Source: Lachnoclostridium edouardi
Lineage (GTDB): Bacteria > Bacillota > Clostridia > Lachnospirales > Lachnospiraceae
Length of the DNA: 64,000 nucleotides
NCBI RefSeq assembly: GCF_900240245.1
Contig: NZ_OESQ01000001.1
Coordinates: 339,413-403,412, forward strand
Direction: 5' to 3'
The translations under genes and the position numbers were made by a program. The notes beneath the pieces are model-generated. The model searched no databases. It was not told where the DNA came from and worked only from the letters and a program-made list of their open reading frames with translations. The first letter of the stretch is position 1, and every line of letters begins with the position of its first letter. Shown in pieces: positions 1-7,894 of this stretch.

Positions 1-185
1 AACACTATTAGTATATCGCAAAAAAAGAATTTTGAAAAGTTTTTTTGCAATAAAAAAAGCCTTATTTAAAGGCATTTGTGAGGCTTCAGAGCAGAAAATA
101 CTCCTAAAGATTTCTAGTGCTAACTTCTAAAGACGGGATTATAAAATTGAAAAATTTGAAATTTTAAAAAAAATCAAAAAAGTAC

Positions 186-214
186 TTGATTTTTTTCCTA
201 AGGGATGATAATAT
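186..214 (+). promoter_or_regulatory. Promoter of tRNA-Glu
   Basis: TTGATT (186-191) and TAATAT (209-214) are separated by 17 bases, placing the start of transcription about 28 bases before the tRNA. The rest of 1-248 is AT-rich with no convincing reading frame. Confidence 0.55.
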
Positions 215-248
215 ATCAAAGTTCGCTGATTTAATACAAAATAGCTAA

Positions 249-320
249 GGCCTATTGGTCAAGCGGTCAAGACGCCGCCCTCTCACGGCGGAAACCCGGG
301 TTCGATTCCCGGATAGGTCA
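249..320 (+). tRNA. tRNA-Glu (anticodon CTC)
   Basis: The sequence folds as a complete cloverleaf. The acceptor stem GGCCTAT pairs with ATAGGTC (one G-T pair), the anticodon stem CCGCC/GGCGG closes the loop CTCTCAC, and GGTTCGATTCC forms the T loop. The anticodon CTC reads GAG (Glu). CCA is not encoded; A320 is the discriminator base. An identical copy lies in the opposite direction at 23997-24068. Confidence 0.95.
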
Positions 321-321
321 T

Positions 322-353
322 AAAACCTCTGCATTTAAGCAGAGGTTTTTTTT
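322..353 (+). terminator. Rho-independent terminator after tRNA-Glu
   Basis: AAAACCTCTGC (322-332) pairs with GCAGAGGTTTT (339-349), followed by a run of T. It starts two bases after the tRNA. Confidence 0.9.
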
Positions 354-394
354 TCATTTCACAGAAAATTTATAAAAAATTGCTTTCTATGAAA

Positions 395-640
395 TCAAAG
401 AGCACAAAGAGCTCCCTGTTCTTTTGTAAGGTGATTTAAAAAAGAAGCCTGATAAAATCCATTTTCCTCGTCTGCTTTATAAGCTCTGTTCCATATATCA
501 AGGGCCATAGCCACCGTAATCTCCACGTCATAATAATAGTACAGATTGGCGCTTGTATGGCTTACCACATCTTGAATCAACAGTCTGGCATCTTCATTTT
601 CAAATATCACCTGGTTTAAATTTTCTTTTGTAATATACAT
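395..640 (-). CDS. SOS-regulated small protein of unknown function (81 aa)
   Basis: I do not recognise the 81-residue product. It is acidic, has no membrane segment or signal peptide, and carries a YYYY run (about residues 34-37) in a probably helical protein. AAGGGAG lies at a good distance before the ATG at 640. What stands out is control: upstream is a perfect TTGACA-17-TATAAT promoter with one LexA-type box inside the spacer and a second at the transcription start, both GAACAAATGTTC in inverted orientation. This predicts tight repression by LexA and induction by DNA damage. Small SOS genes of Firmicutes include cell-division inhibitors such as YneA, but this product has neither the membrane segment nor the LysM domain of that family. 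Function is therefore open. Confidence 0.8.
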   Translation of the reverse strand: MYITKENLNQVIFENEDARLLIQDVVSHTSANLYYYYDVEITVAMALDIWNRAYKADEENGFYQASFLNHLTKEQGALCAL

Positions 641-672
641 TCGCCGCTCTCCCTTCTTTTAAACCTTTAAAA

Positions 673-720
673 GAACAAATGTTCTGTTTATATTATACGA
701 ACATTTGTTCTGATTGTCAA
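673..720 (-). promoter_or_regulatory. SOS promoter with two LexA boxes
   Basis: On the minus strand TTGACA (720-715) and TATAAT (697-692) are separated by 17 bases. The box GAAC-N4-GTTC at 699-710 fills the spacer, and a second at 673-684 covers the expected start (about 685). Both match the Firmicutes LexA/DinR consensus GAACRNRYGTTC, in opposite orientations and 26 bases apart. Confidence 0.85.
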
Positions 721-738
721 GTCTGTTTTTAAACACAA

Positions 739-780
739 AAAAGCAATCTTTGGCATATATACAGCCTAAAGATTGCTTTT
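739..780. terminator. Bidirectional terminator
   Basis: AAAAGCAATCTTT (739-751) pairs perfectly with AAAGATTGCTTTT (768-780), extended by GGC/GCC. A and T runs on the two sides allow it to work in both directions; it follows the frameshifted gene at 797-1146 on the minus strand. Confidence 0.8.
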
Positions 781-796
781 ATTTTTCTTAATAGTT

Positions 797-1146
797 TCAG
801 CCAGTTACCTTCTGGAACCGCGTCAGTTCCTCAGCCAGCATCCTCATAATCATATCTAAATTATCTTTATTCTTTCCCCAGTCAATCAACGCCATCTTGG
901 AAACAGATGAAACAGAAATCTGGGACATGCCATTCTCAGTTGGAGAAACCACTATCTTTATATTTTCTCCTATTGATCTAAAAGAAAATCCGGCATGAGC
1001 GTGAATCGTCCTGTAAGCAGGATCTGTAGATTTAATGGAAAAATGGCTGGATTTTTTAATAGCGGCAGTAAGCGCAAAAAAGTATCATCCGGCGCGTATT
1101 CTACAACCCGCACCTCTGATTTATTGGAAGCAATTGTCATCTTCAT
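797..1146 (-). pseudogene. Frameshifted small gene, about 116 aa when repaired
   Basis: The frame from ATG 1146 reads MKMTIASNKSEVRVVEYAPD and stops early at 970. A second frame beginning in the run of six T (minus strand; A run at 1076-1081) continues with coding-quality sequence to TGA at 797-799. If one T is added the product is continuous: residues about 1-23 join a part containing FFALTAAIKKSSHF and ending LTRFQKVTG. AGGAGG lies just before ATG 1146, with a second in-frame ATG at 1140, so the longer start at 1176 is not needed. The homologous family is not recognised. The break may be a true mutation, a slippery site or a homopolymer sequencing error. Confidence 0.65.
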
Positions 1147-1221
1147 TCCCCTCCTAATGTAAAAAAGTGTACACATCCACTGGAAACTTTTTATTCACAG
1201 AAGATAAGGCCTCCCATGAAT

Positions 1222-1245
1222 AAAAACCGCAGCAAACTGCTGCGG
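1222..1245 (-). terminator. Terminator of the Gly-Ala tRNA operon
   Basis: CCGCAGCA (1227-1234) pairs with TGCTGCGG (1238-1245). On the minus strand the hairpin is followed by TTTTTA. Confidence 0.85.
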
Positions 1246-1252
1246 CCTTTCG

Positions 1253-1325
<73 letters not shown>

Positions 1326-1340
1326 ATAATTATATTGTAA

Positions 1341-1411
1341 AGCAGATAACGGGAATCGAACCCGCCTCCTCAGCTTGGGAAGCTGATATTCTACCGATGA
1401 ACTATATCTGC
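1341..1411 (-). tRNA. tRNA-Gly (anticodon CCC)
   Basis: The minus strand gives acceptor GCAGATA/TATCTGC, anticodon stem TCAGC/GCTGA with loop TTCCCAA (anticodon CCC, Gly), and T loop GTTCGATTC. It is 71 nt long, short D arm, and is the first gene of the operon with tRNA-Ala. Confidence 0.95.
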
Positions 1412-1428
1412 ATATTTACAATACAATT

Positions 1429-1456
1429 ATTATATCATATAATTTGAAAAATTCAA
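1429..1456 (-). promoter_or_regulatory. Promoter of the Gly-Ala tRNA operon
   Basis: Minus-strand TTGAAT (1456-1451) and TATAAT (1434-1429) with a 16-base spacer. The predicted start is about 12 bases before tRNA-Gly. Confidence 0.65.
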
Positions 1457-1520
1457 CCAAAATCTCAAACAATTCTGTGGAGAAAATTTCAGACAATCTC
1501 AGGGCTGAAATCTTCCCAAA

Positions 1521-1802
1521 CTACCCGAATAAAGCCTGAAACAGCTTATCCTGCTTTGGCAGATGCACCACATAGCCTACAGGAATCTGATTATCCGTAG
1601 CCTGAATAACTGCCTCCACTCCTTTTTCTCCAAAAGCGCCGCACACCTCAATACAGTCGATTCCCTCTCTCTGCAGCTGCTTCGCTTCCCTGCAGGCCTC
1701 TTCTATATTAGAAACCCCAATGATTTGAGCAGCGCCGCCGTGAATACTTTGCCTGTCCTTTTCAGAGTCAAACTCTCCCATAATTAAAAATGCAAATTTC
1801 AT
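1521..1802 (-). CDS. DUF6506-like small protein
   Basis: The 93-residue product starts MKFAFLIMGEFDSEKDR and contains the segment GIDCIEVCGAFGEKGVEAV, which I associate with the DUF6506 family of small alpha/beta proteins; function is not known. The N-terminal hydrophobic strand (FAFLIMG) fits a core beta strand and not a signal peptide. AGGAGAG lies before the ATG. It ends 110 bases upstream of the tRNA-Gly gene and starts 19 bases after the L,D-transpeptidase stop, so the two are probably cotranscribed, although no functional link is evident. The family name rests on recognition only. Confidence 0.7.
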   Translation of the reverse strand: MKFAFLIMGEFDSEKDRQSIHGGAAQIIGVSNIEEACREAKQLQREGIDCIEVCGAFGEKGVEAVIQATDNQIPVGYVVHLPKQDKLFQALFG

Positions 1803-1821
1803 AAAAATCTCTCCTAACAGC

Positions 1822-3216
1822 TTAATTATAGCAAATTACCGGTATATTTTTGTAAACGTGGTCATAAAGGACTGCCGCCTTTGCCGGCGGAAGGTTAATA
1901 CACCCGTGAGAGCCTGATTTTTGATAAATAGTGCCTCCAAAGGTGGAACGCCAGTTGGCATCGTGAAGACCAATGCCTCCGTTAAAAGGCATCCAATAAT
2001 CTACCGGGGAAGCATAGTCTTCTCCTCTTAATATTTTATCTCTCTGCTTATAATAAAGGCCGAAAATCCCCGGAGGAGTTGTCCACCCCTTAGACACATT
2101 TCCAGATACAAAAGGAGCGTCCAAAATCATAGCCCCGTTTTCATATAAATACATGTGCTGCTGGCCTAAATCTATTTCCACATAAGTGTTTCCGTAGTCA
2201 TTGCCGCTTCTGCTGGCCGCCTGCTGTGCATATGACGGCTCCCTAGTCTGACTTTCCCCTGTGCGGATCATGCCTATTAAGGCCTCAATTTCTCCCGCCT
2301 CATCTAGCTTCCATCCATAAGGGCCTGTTACTGTTACCTCTTTCCCTGAAGTGGTTTTAAAAACATGTTCTCTGCCTGCAGTATTGTACTTATCTGCCAG
2401 ACCTTTTACAAATACCGCCGCCTCGTCTCTGTTAATATTAATCTCTGTGCCCTGGCTTCCCTGAATCCAGGAAGCAATCACATTTCCCTGGAGCACCTCA
2501 GACTGATCTCCAAATGCATATGTAATGCTCATATTTACACATTTGTTCATATTCTCACAAAGCTGGGCCAGTTCCTGATTATCAGAGCGGATCTGAACCT
2601 TTTCATAACAGTCTGCATCGTATAAATTCAAAGTTCTCTGGCCGGTTTCCACAGCATTTTTAACTGCCGCTGTCATCGCCTCTTTATTGATGCTGTTGCC
2701 GGCTACCTCAGGCACAATAGTAAAGGGCTGTCCCTCCGCCCAGGCAGATATGTGGGCGTCAGCTGTCTGAATTACGCCTGTAGTCATACACGGCATAGAC
2801 TCCAGCTTTTGAGAAAGAGCATTTTCATCATAAGAAACAGTCATGTCCACAGTATAGCTGTTGTCTACAGAAGGACCTGATGCTCTTCCATTTTGGTTTT
2901 CCTGAGCCAGAACCTCTGAAAGCCCTCCGTTTACTGTGGCCGACAGCTGAATATCGCTGTTGCTGATTTTAGTTTCCCTTCCGCTGCTGTCTATAATCGT
3001 CAATTCAAAGCTTCCGGCATAGTATGATTCCATATAGCCCTTTGCTTCCTCAGGAGTTTTTCCCGTAACATTTATCCCGTTAATAGTAGTTCCCGTAACA
3101 TAAACCGCCGGATTTTCATCCGCCTGGGTATCTGCATAGGCCGCAATATTCCCCGCCATGCACATAGCTGTTGTCATCAGAAGTATTACAGATTTTGTGA
3201 AAAATTTTTTTGCCAT
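1822..3216 (-). CDS. Secreted L,D-transpeptidase (YkuD domain)
   Basis: The 464-residue protein forms 3-3 crosslinks in peptidoglycan or links proteins to it, acting outside the membrane. It has an N-terminal signal segment (about residues 1-29, hydrophobic FTKSVILLMTTAMCMAGNIA). The middle (about 45-330) resembles the putative peptidoglycan-binding module often found before clostridial YkuD domains, including INGINVTGKTPEEAKGYM. The YkuD catalytic domain (about 343-464) has the motif HDANWRSTFG...SGSHGCINLP, in which His (GLHD), SHGC and the nucleophile at about Cys439 are all present. Length and order are normal for Clostridia. It is followed by the DUF6506-like gene. Confidence 0.92.
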   Translation of the reverse strand: MAKKFFTKSVILLMTTAMCMAGNIAAYADTQADENPAVYVTGTTINGINVTGKTPEEAKGYMESYYAGSFELTIIDSSGRETKISNSDIQLSATVNGGLSEVLAQENQNGRASGPSVDNSYTVDMTVSYDENALSQKLESMPCMTTGVIQTADAHISAWAEGQPFTIVPEVAGNSINKEAMTAAVKNAVETGQRTLNLYDADCYEKVQIRSDNQELAQLCENMNKCVNMSITYAFGDQSEVLQGNVIASWIQGSQGTEININRDEAAVFVKGLADKYNTAGREHVFKTTSGKEVTVTGPYGWKLDEAGEIEALIGMIRTGESQTREPSYAQQAASRSGNDYGNTYVEIDLGQQHMYLYENGAMILDAPFVSGNVSKGWTTPPGIFGLYYKQRDKILRGEDYASPVDYWMPFNGGIGLHDANWRSTFGGTIYQKSGSHGCINLPPAKAAVLYDHVYKNIPVICYN

Positions 3217-3274
3217 ATTTCCACTCTCTTTCCTTTTTACTCTTCTCTGATTGTAAACTTCCCTGCTGCAAAAG

Positions 3275-4024
3275 TCAATGCCTGCTGTTTCTCCACACTC
3301 TCTCCAGCTCTCTGTTTTTTCTTAAAAATTCCTTAAATTGGTCCGGATAATAATTCATCAGCAGATGCTCCGGAAATCCTGACTGATCTAAAAGAACTGA
3401 GGCGTGATCTAAGTTTGCCACATCATCCATAAAATGTGCGTCGCTGTCGGCTATGACCGGCTGTTCATATTCAACGCACAATTCTAAAAATTCCAGAATA
3501 TTTTCCTTTACCTTTCTTCTGGCCGGCAGGCGGAGGGAATTATTATTTACCTCTAAAAGGGTTCTGTATTCTTTGGCGGCCTCCACCACCTGCTTATAGT
3601 CCAAAGGGCAGCGTCCGTCGTCAGGATGGCTGATAATATCAATTCTGGGATCTTTTATTGCATTTACTACAGCCCTGGTATTCTCCTCCTTTGTCCCGTT
3701 TTTGTAGCAAAGGCTGTGAATCCCTGCAATTCTTACATCTAAATACTTAAAATGACTGTCGGGAAAGCTTAATCTGCCATCATAATCTAAAATATTTATT
3801 TCAGCTCCCAGCAGAAGCTCCACACCGTAAAGCCTTCTGGGCACTACCTTCATATTTGCAAAATAAATCATATCACATGTGCCTGGTATGCCGGGAGCGT
3901 GCTCCGTAATTCCTAAAATATCCAGCCCTTTCTCTGCAGCGGCCTTAGCCATTTCATTTAAAGTGCCGTAAGCGTGACCGCTGGCAATGGTGTGAGTATG
4001 CACATCTAATTTTATTTTTCTCAT
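3275..4024 (-). CDS. PHP-domain phosphatase, YcdX type
   Basis: A polymerase-and-histidinol-phosphatase fold metallo-hydrolase of about 249 residues. Metal ligands typical of the YcdX group are visible: HTHT near residue 8, ITEHAP near 40, the Glu of GAEINI near 76, GIHS near 105, SHPD near 132 and DSDAH near 194. Such enzymes remove phosphate from small substrates using three metals; the substrate here is unknown. The frame is open to 4042, but AAAGGA at 4032-4037 sits seven bases before ATG 4024 (MRKIKLDVHTH), which I prefer. The next gene downstream, the L,D-transpeptidase, is about 60 bases away. Confidence 0.88.
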   Translation of the reverse strand: MRKIKLDVHTHTIASGHAYGTLNEMAKAAAEKGLDILGITEHAPGIPGTCDMIYFANMKVVPRRLYGVELLLGAEINILDYDGRLSFPDSHFKYLDVRIAGIHSLCYKNGTKEENTRAVVNAIKDPRIDIISHPDDGRCPLDYKQVVEAAKEYRTLLEVNNNSLRLPARRKVKENILEFLELCVEYEQPVIADSDAHFMDDVANLDHASVLLDQSGFPEHLLMNYYPDQFKEFLRKNRELERVWRNSRH

Positions 4025-4069
4025 AATCATGTCCTTTCTCAAAACACTACGCTGTCAGGATACAAACAA

Positions 4070-4111
4070 TGCTGCAGAAGCCTTCTGTTTAAAACAGACT
4101 GTTCTGCAGCA
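4070..4111 (-). terminator. Terminator of the amino-acid ABC operon
   Basis: TGCTGCAGAA (4070-4079) pairs with TTCTGCAGCA (4102-4111), with an inner CTGTTT/AAACAG stem. It lies just after the ATPase gene on the minus strand and is followed by a short T-rich stretch. Confidence 0.65.
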
Positions 4112-4122
4112 CATTTTTATTG

Positions 4123-4854
4123 TTATAAAACCTTATTAAGAAAACTGATTGTTCTTTCTTCCTTAGGATTGCCGAATACCTCCTCCGGCGTGCCCTCCTC
4201 TACAATGTAGCCTCCATCCATAAATACAACGCGGTCCGCCACCTCTCTGGCAAATCCCATTTCATGGGTTACCACTACCATGGTCATGCCATCGGCAGCC
4301 AGCTGCTTCATAACCTCCAAAACCTCTCCCACCATTTCCGGGTCCAGGGCGCTGGTAGGCTCGTCAAACAGCATAATATCAGGATTCATAGCCAAGGCTC
4401 TGGCAATCGCCACACGCTGCTTCTGACCTCCTGAAAGCTGTCCCGGATAAACGTCCGCCTTATCTGACAAACCAACTCTCGTCAAAAGATCCATGCCTTT
4501 TTTTCTGGCCTCGTCCTTTGTCATCTTTTTCAGCTCCACAGGAGCCATCATAATATTTCCCAGTACAGATAAGTGGGGGAACAAATTAAAATGCTGGAAA
4601 ACCATTCCAATGTTTTCTCTGACTTTATTAATATTGATTTTCCTGTCTGACATTAAATGGCCGTCCACAGTTACAACGCCGCTGGTAATATCCTCCAGAC
4701 GGTTCAGACAGCGGAGAAAGGTACTTTTTCCAGATCCGGAAGGACCGATCAGGCATACAACCTCCCCCTCCTCCACATCCATATTAATGTCCTTTAAAAC
4801 CTCCAGGCTTCCAAAGCTTTTCTTCAAATTCTTTACAATAATCTTACTTGGCAT
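4123..4854 (-). CDS. Polar amino-acid ABC transporter ATPase
   Basis: A 243-residue nucleotide-binding subunit of the GlnQ/HisP group. It carries Walker [10 protein letters not shown] (about residues 37-45), Q-loop [10 protein letters not shown], signature LSGGQKQR (about 137-144), Walker [14 protein letters not shown] and the switch His in VVTHEM. It powers the permease encoded immediately upstream, whose last 11 bases overlap this gene's start, implying coupled translation. The C-terminus ([12 protein letters not shown]) is typical of the group. The transported amino acid cannot be fixed from the sequence. Confidence 0.93.
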   Translation of the reverse strand: MPSKIIVKNLKKSFGSLEVLKDINMDVEEGEVVCLIGPSGSGKSTFLRCLNRLEDITSGVVTVDGHLMSDRKININKVRENIGMVFQHFNLFPHLSVLGNIMMAPVELKKMTKDEARKKGMDLLTRVGLSDKADVYPGQLSGGQKQRVAIARALAMNPDIMLFDEPTSALDPEMVGEVLEVMKQLAADGMTMVVVTHEMGFAREVADRVVFMDGGYIVEEGTPEEVFGNPKEERTISFLNKVL

Positions 4855-5524
4855 AGGACACCTTCCTCTCTACAATTTTTGCTACCTTAGAAAGAATGGT
4901 GCAGACTACCAGATAAAACAAAGCTACGCAAATCCAGATAGCCATAACCTTAGTGGAAGCGTTGGCAACCAGAATATTTCCTCTTTTTGTCAACTCGGAA
5001 ACTCCGATTACAGAGATCAGAGAGGTATCTTTCAGAGAAATAATAAACTGGTTGATAATAGACGGCATCATAGTGCGGAAGGCCTGAGGAAGAATAATCT
5101 TACTCATAGCTTTTCCGTAAGGGAGACCTAAGCTTCTGGCCGCCTCCATCTGTCCCTTATCCACAGATTCAATACCGCCTCTGATAATCTCCGCCATGTA
5201 AGCTCCTGCATTCAGGCTGAGGATTACAATCCCCGCCGTATCCACACCACCTAAATTCTTCCATGCAAACCCATAAGGGCGCAGCGCCTGGGCGAGGCCG
5301 TAATAAATAATCATGGCCTGAACCATCAAAGGCGTTCCCCTGATTACATCAATATAAATATTGGCAATAAGCTTCAGCAGCCTTTTTCCGGAAACATTGA
5401 AAAGACCGAAAATAACTCCCAGAATTGTGGCGCAGATCAAAGAAATGACGGTCAGCTTCATAGTCATGCCTAAAGCTACCATAAATGAAGGAAAATACTT
5501 AATTAATACGTTAATTACTTCCAT
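4844..5524 (-). CDS. Polar amino-acid ABC transporter permease
   Basis: A 226-residue membrane protein with about five helices in the HisMQ/GlnP fold. It shows the family signatures [15 protein letters not shown] and the ATPase-contacting EAA loop [20 protein letters not shown]. The first segment ([19 protein letters not shown]) is typical. It is separated from the binding-protein gene upstream by 197 bases containing a long perfect hairpin, and overlaps the ATPase gene downstream, so the order is binding protein, permease, ATPase. A single permease gene suggests a homodimer. Confidence 0.92.
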   Translation of the reverse strand: MEVINVLIKYFPSFMVALGMTMKLTVISLICATILGVIFGLFNVSGKRLLKLIANIYIDVIRGTPLMVQAMIIYYGLAQALRPYGFAWKNLGGVDTAGIVILSLNAGAYMAEIIRGGIESVDKGQMEAARSLGLPYGKAMSKIILPQAFRTMMPSIINQFIISLKDTSLISVIGVSELTKRGNILVANASTKVMAIWICVALFYLVVCTILSKVAKIVERKVSYAK

Positions 5525-5561
5525 ACTCTCATCCTAACTGTTAAAATTTTATAAGCCGTAA

Positions 5562-5623
5562 ACATCTGAAAAGATAAAATCTGCACAGAGCAGCAAAATT
5601 GCAGGCTTTATCTTTTCAGATGT
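5562..5623 (-). other. Long hairpin between binding protein and permease genes
   Basis: ACATCTGAAAAGATAAA (5562-5578) pairs perfectly with TTTATCTTTTCAGATGT (5607-5623) over 17 base pairs. The 28-base loop has its own short CTGCA/TGCAG stem. There is no T run after it on the minus strand, so it is more likely an mRNA-stabilising or partial-attenuation structure, giving more binding protein than permease, than a full terminator. Confidence 0.7.
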
Positions 5624-5721
5624 GGGCGGCAACAGCCGGAAAAGCTAAAGGGACATAAATCCAGTCCCGTCAGCTCCTCCCCTGCCAGCGTGTCCTGTTA
5701 CTTTAAAAGCGGCAAACCTGA

Positions 5722-6552
5722 TTATTTTGCAATATATGTATTAATGATCTCGTCGTACTTGCCGCTTTCTCTCAGGTTAGCCAGACCATCATTGATCATC
5801 TGAAGCAGTTCCTGATTCTCGCCCTTCATCACAGCGATGCCGTACTCGTTCTTAGACTCCAGCTTATCTAACATCTTTAAGCCCAGTCCTCTTGTAATCT
5901 CATATCCCATTACAGGATAGTCCTCAAAACATGCTGCAGATGTTCCTGCCATTACGTCCTGATACATATTAGAAGAGGAATCAAACTGTGTTACTGTAAA
6001 GCCGTATTCATCTGCAATAGACTCTGCAAACTTGCAGCCCTCTGTACCGATCTTTGCAGCAACCTGCATACCCTCTAACTGAGCGTAATCTGTAATATCA
6101 GAATCAGCCAGCACTGCGCAGCCTACGCCGGACTCAAAATATGGATCGGAGAAATCATATTTCTCTTCTCTTTCAGGGGTAATAGACATACCGGCGATTA
6201 CCGCGTCTGCAGCTCCTGACTCCATAGCTGTAACAGCGGCGCTGAAGCCAACTACCTGCAGCTCATAATCAAATCCCTGATCCTCTGCAATCGCTTTTAA
6301 AAGGTCTAAGTCGATTCCTACCATCTCGCCGTTGTCATTTTCAAACTCAAAGGGCGCGAATGTAGTATCTGTAGCAATCTGGTATACCTTCTTTTCGCCC
6401 TCTGCCTCTGCTGCTTCTGTTGTATCAGCTTCCTCTGCCTTAGCGCTTTCTGTTGCCGCTGCAGTTGTATCTGCTGTCTCCTCTTTACTTCCGCAGCCGG
6501 CTGCAGAAACTGCCATAAGAGCTGCCATAGTAAGTGCCGCAAATTTCTTCAT
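5722..6552 (-). CDS. Amino-acid ABC transporter substrate-binding lipoprotein
   Basis: A 276-residue extracellular solute-binding protein, family 3. The start at 6552 (MKKFAALTMAALMAVSAAGC) is preceded by AGGAGG; the frame extends to 6630 but has no ribosome site there and the added residues overlap the promoter. The lipobox ends at Cys20, followed by an acidic, Thr/Ala-rich linker. The mature domain begins YQIATDTTFAPFEFEN and contains GIDLDLLKAIAEDQG and DFSDPYF-type ligand-site segments, as in glutamine, cystine or arginine binding proteins. It is the first gene of the operon with the permease and ATPase. Confidence 0.93.
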   Translation of the reverse strand: MKKFAALTMAALMAVSAAGCGSKEETADTTAAATESAKAEEADTTEAAEAEGEKKVYQIATDTTFAPFEFENDNGEMVGIDLDLLKAIAEDQGFDYELQVVGFSAAVTAMESGAADAVIAGMSITPEREEKYDFSDPYFESGVGCAVLADSDITDYAQLEGMQVAAKIGTEGCKFAESIADEYGFTVTQFDSSSNMYQDVMAGTSAACFEDYPVMGYEITRGLGLKMLDKLESKNEYGIAVMKGENQELLQMINDGLANLRESGKYDEIINTYIAK

Positions 6553-6601
6553 TACTTTCTCCTCCTGTTTACTTCCTTTTTGGTTATAAAATACCCGTAC
6601 T

Positions 6602-6630
6602 ATTTTACCACAATAAAATAGTAAAGTCAA
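6602..6630 (-). promoter_or_regulatory. Promoter of the amino-acid ABC operon
   Basis: Minus-strand TTGACT (6630-6625) and TAAAAT (6607-6602) are 17 bases apart, with a leader of about 40 bases before ATG 6552. The short divergent region also serves the lipoprotein gene starting at 6694. Confidence 0.75.
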
Positions 6631-6693
6631 TCTTGCTTTTTTTCGTTTTCCGTATTATGTTAATCTTGGAAAAACAAACCTGGAGGTAACATT

Positions 6694-7824
6694 ATGAACC
6701 AGAAAAAAATGTTTTTTGCCCTGCTTATGTCTCTCAGCCTAAGCTTATGTACAGCCTGCAGCCAGTCCTCTTCTCCCCCTTCTCTGGAGCCGTCCGCCTC
6801 TCTTTCTCCAGAGCAGCAAAAAGAGGCCTCCCTGGAAGTGGATTTTCTGGATGTAGGCCAGGGGCTTTCTGTGTTAGTCAGCTCCGAGGGCCATTATATG
6901 CTTTACGACGGAGGGGACAGAGAGTATTCCTCCTTTGTGGTAGCCTATTTAAAGGAAAAGGGAATAGAAAAATTAGATTATGTTGTTGCCTCCCACTATG
7001 ATTCAGACCATCTGAACGGGGTTGTCGGCACCTTAAATGCTTTTGATGTAGACCGGATTCTGGGACCTGATTACGTCTGGGATTCTAAAGTATACCAGTC
7101 CTTTATTACAGCCAGTGAAAATCTGGGGATTCCAGTTGAACATCCGGAGCCTGGAGCAGTCTTTTCCCTGGGCGGCGCAAGCTTTCAGGTTCTGGCCCCC
7201 TCCTCTGAAAAATACAGGGACAGCAACAATTACTCCATTGTCCTCCGCCTTACATGCGGTAAAGACAGTTTCCTTTTCACAGGGGACGCAGAATATGAAA
7301 GCGAGGAAGAAATGTGCCGCACAGGCCTGACCCTGGATTCTACGGTGCTCTGTGTGGGACACCACGGTTCCGCCTCCTCCTCCACCTACCAGTTTCTGGA
7401 AAAGGTGCTGCCGGAGTATGCGGTAATCTCCTGCGGAGCTTATAATTCTTACGGCCATCCCCATGAGGAAACTATGGAAAAAATAATGGCCATGGAAATT
7501 CCTTTTTTCCGCACAGACATTCAAGGCACCATTACCGCCACCTCTGAGGGAAACGGCATCACCTGGAATACAGAGCCCTGCAAAGACTACAGTTCAGGCG
7601 ACGATAGAGAAGCCGGCTCCTCCCCCACCTTTGATTCTTCAGAAATTAAGAAACAGGAATCTGGCTCTTATGTTTTAAATACTAATACAAAAAAAGTTCA
7701 CCTTCCTGACTGCAGCTCTGCAGAGGATATAAAAGAAAGCAATAAAGAAATTTATACAGGAGATTTAGAGCAATTAATTGAAAATGGTTTTTCCCCCTGC
7801 CAAAGATGTCTTCCCAGAAAGTAG
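6694..7824 (+). CDS. ComEC-like metallo-beta-lactamase-fold lipoprotein
   Basis: A 376-residue exported protein. The signal peptide ends in a lipobox with Cys22 (SLCTAC), followed by a Ser/Pro linker. The hydrolase domain (about 48-285) has DVGQGLSVLV, the metal motif SHYDSDHLNG (about 99-108), TGDAEYESEEE and GHHGSASSS, matching the stand-alone nuclease-like domain of ComEC/Rec2. The last 60 residues form a separate module, YVLNTNTKKVHLPDC...CQRC, with three cysteines and a His, as attached to several secreted clostridial nucleases; it may bind zinc or DNA. A role in processing extracellular DNA is inferred. GGAGGT precedes the ATG, the stop is TAG and a strong terminator follows. Confidence 0.88.
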   Translation: MNQKKMFFALLMSLSLSLCTACSQSSSPPSLEPSASLSPEQQKEASLEVDFLDVGQGLSVLVSSEGHYMLYDGGDREYSSFVVAYLKEKGIEKLDYVVASHYDSDHLNGVVGTLNAFDVDRILGPDYVWDSKVYQSFITASENLGIPVEHPEPGAVFSLGGASFQVLAPSSEKYRDSNNYSIVLRLTCGKDSFLFTGDAEYESEEEMCRTGLTLDSTVLCVGHHGSASSSTYQFLEKVLPEYAVISCGAYNSYGHPHEETMEKIMAMEIPFFRTDIQGTITATSEGNGITWNTEPCKDYSSGDDREAGSSPTFDSSEIKKQESGSYVLNTNTKKVHLPDCSSAEDIKESNKEIYTGDLEQLIENGFSPCQRCLPRK

Positions 7825-7825
7825 A

Positions 7826-7867
7826 AAAGAGGCGGGCGCCAGATGATGATTTGGCGCCCGCCTCTTT
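7826..7867. terminator. Strong bidirectional terminator
   Basis: AAAGAGGCGGGCGCCA (7826-7841) pairs perfectly over 16 bases with TGGCGCCCGCCTCTTT (7852-7867). It lies between the convergent MBL lipoprotein gene and the giant surface-protein gene. Confidence 0.9.
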
Positions 7868-7894
7868 ATCATATTAGGATTATCCTTTTGCAGA

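Noticed and set aside
4493..5131. 212-codon plus-strand frame opposite the ABC ATPase and permease genes
   Set aside because: It is antisense to two clearly conserved genes and has no ribosome site or recognisable domain.
7033..7524. 163-codon minus-strand frame inside the MBL lipoprotein gene
   Set aside because: Antisense shadow of a conserved enzyme; no ribosome site and unlikely composition.
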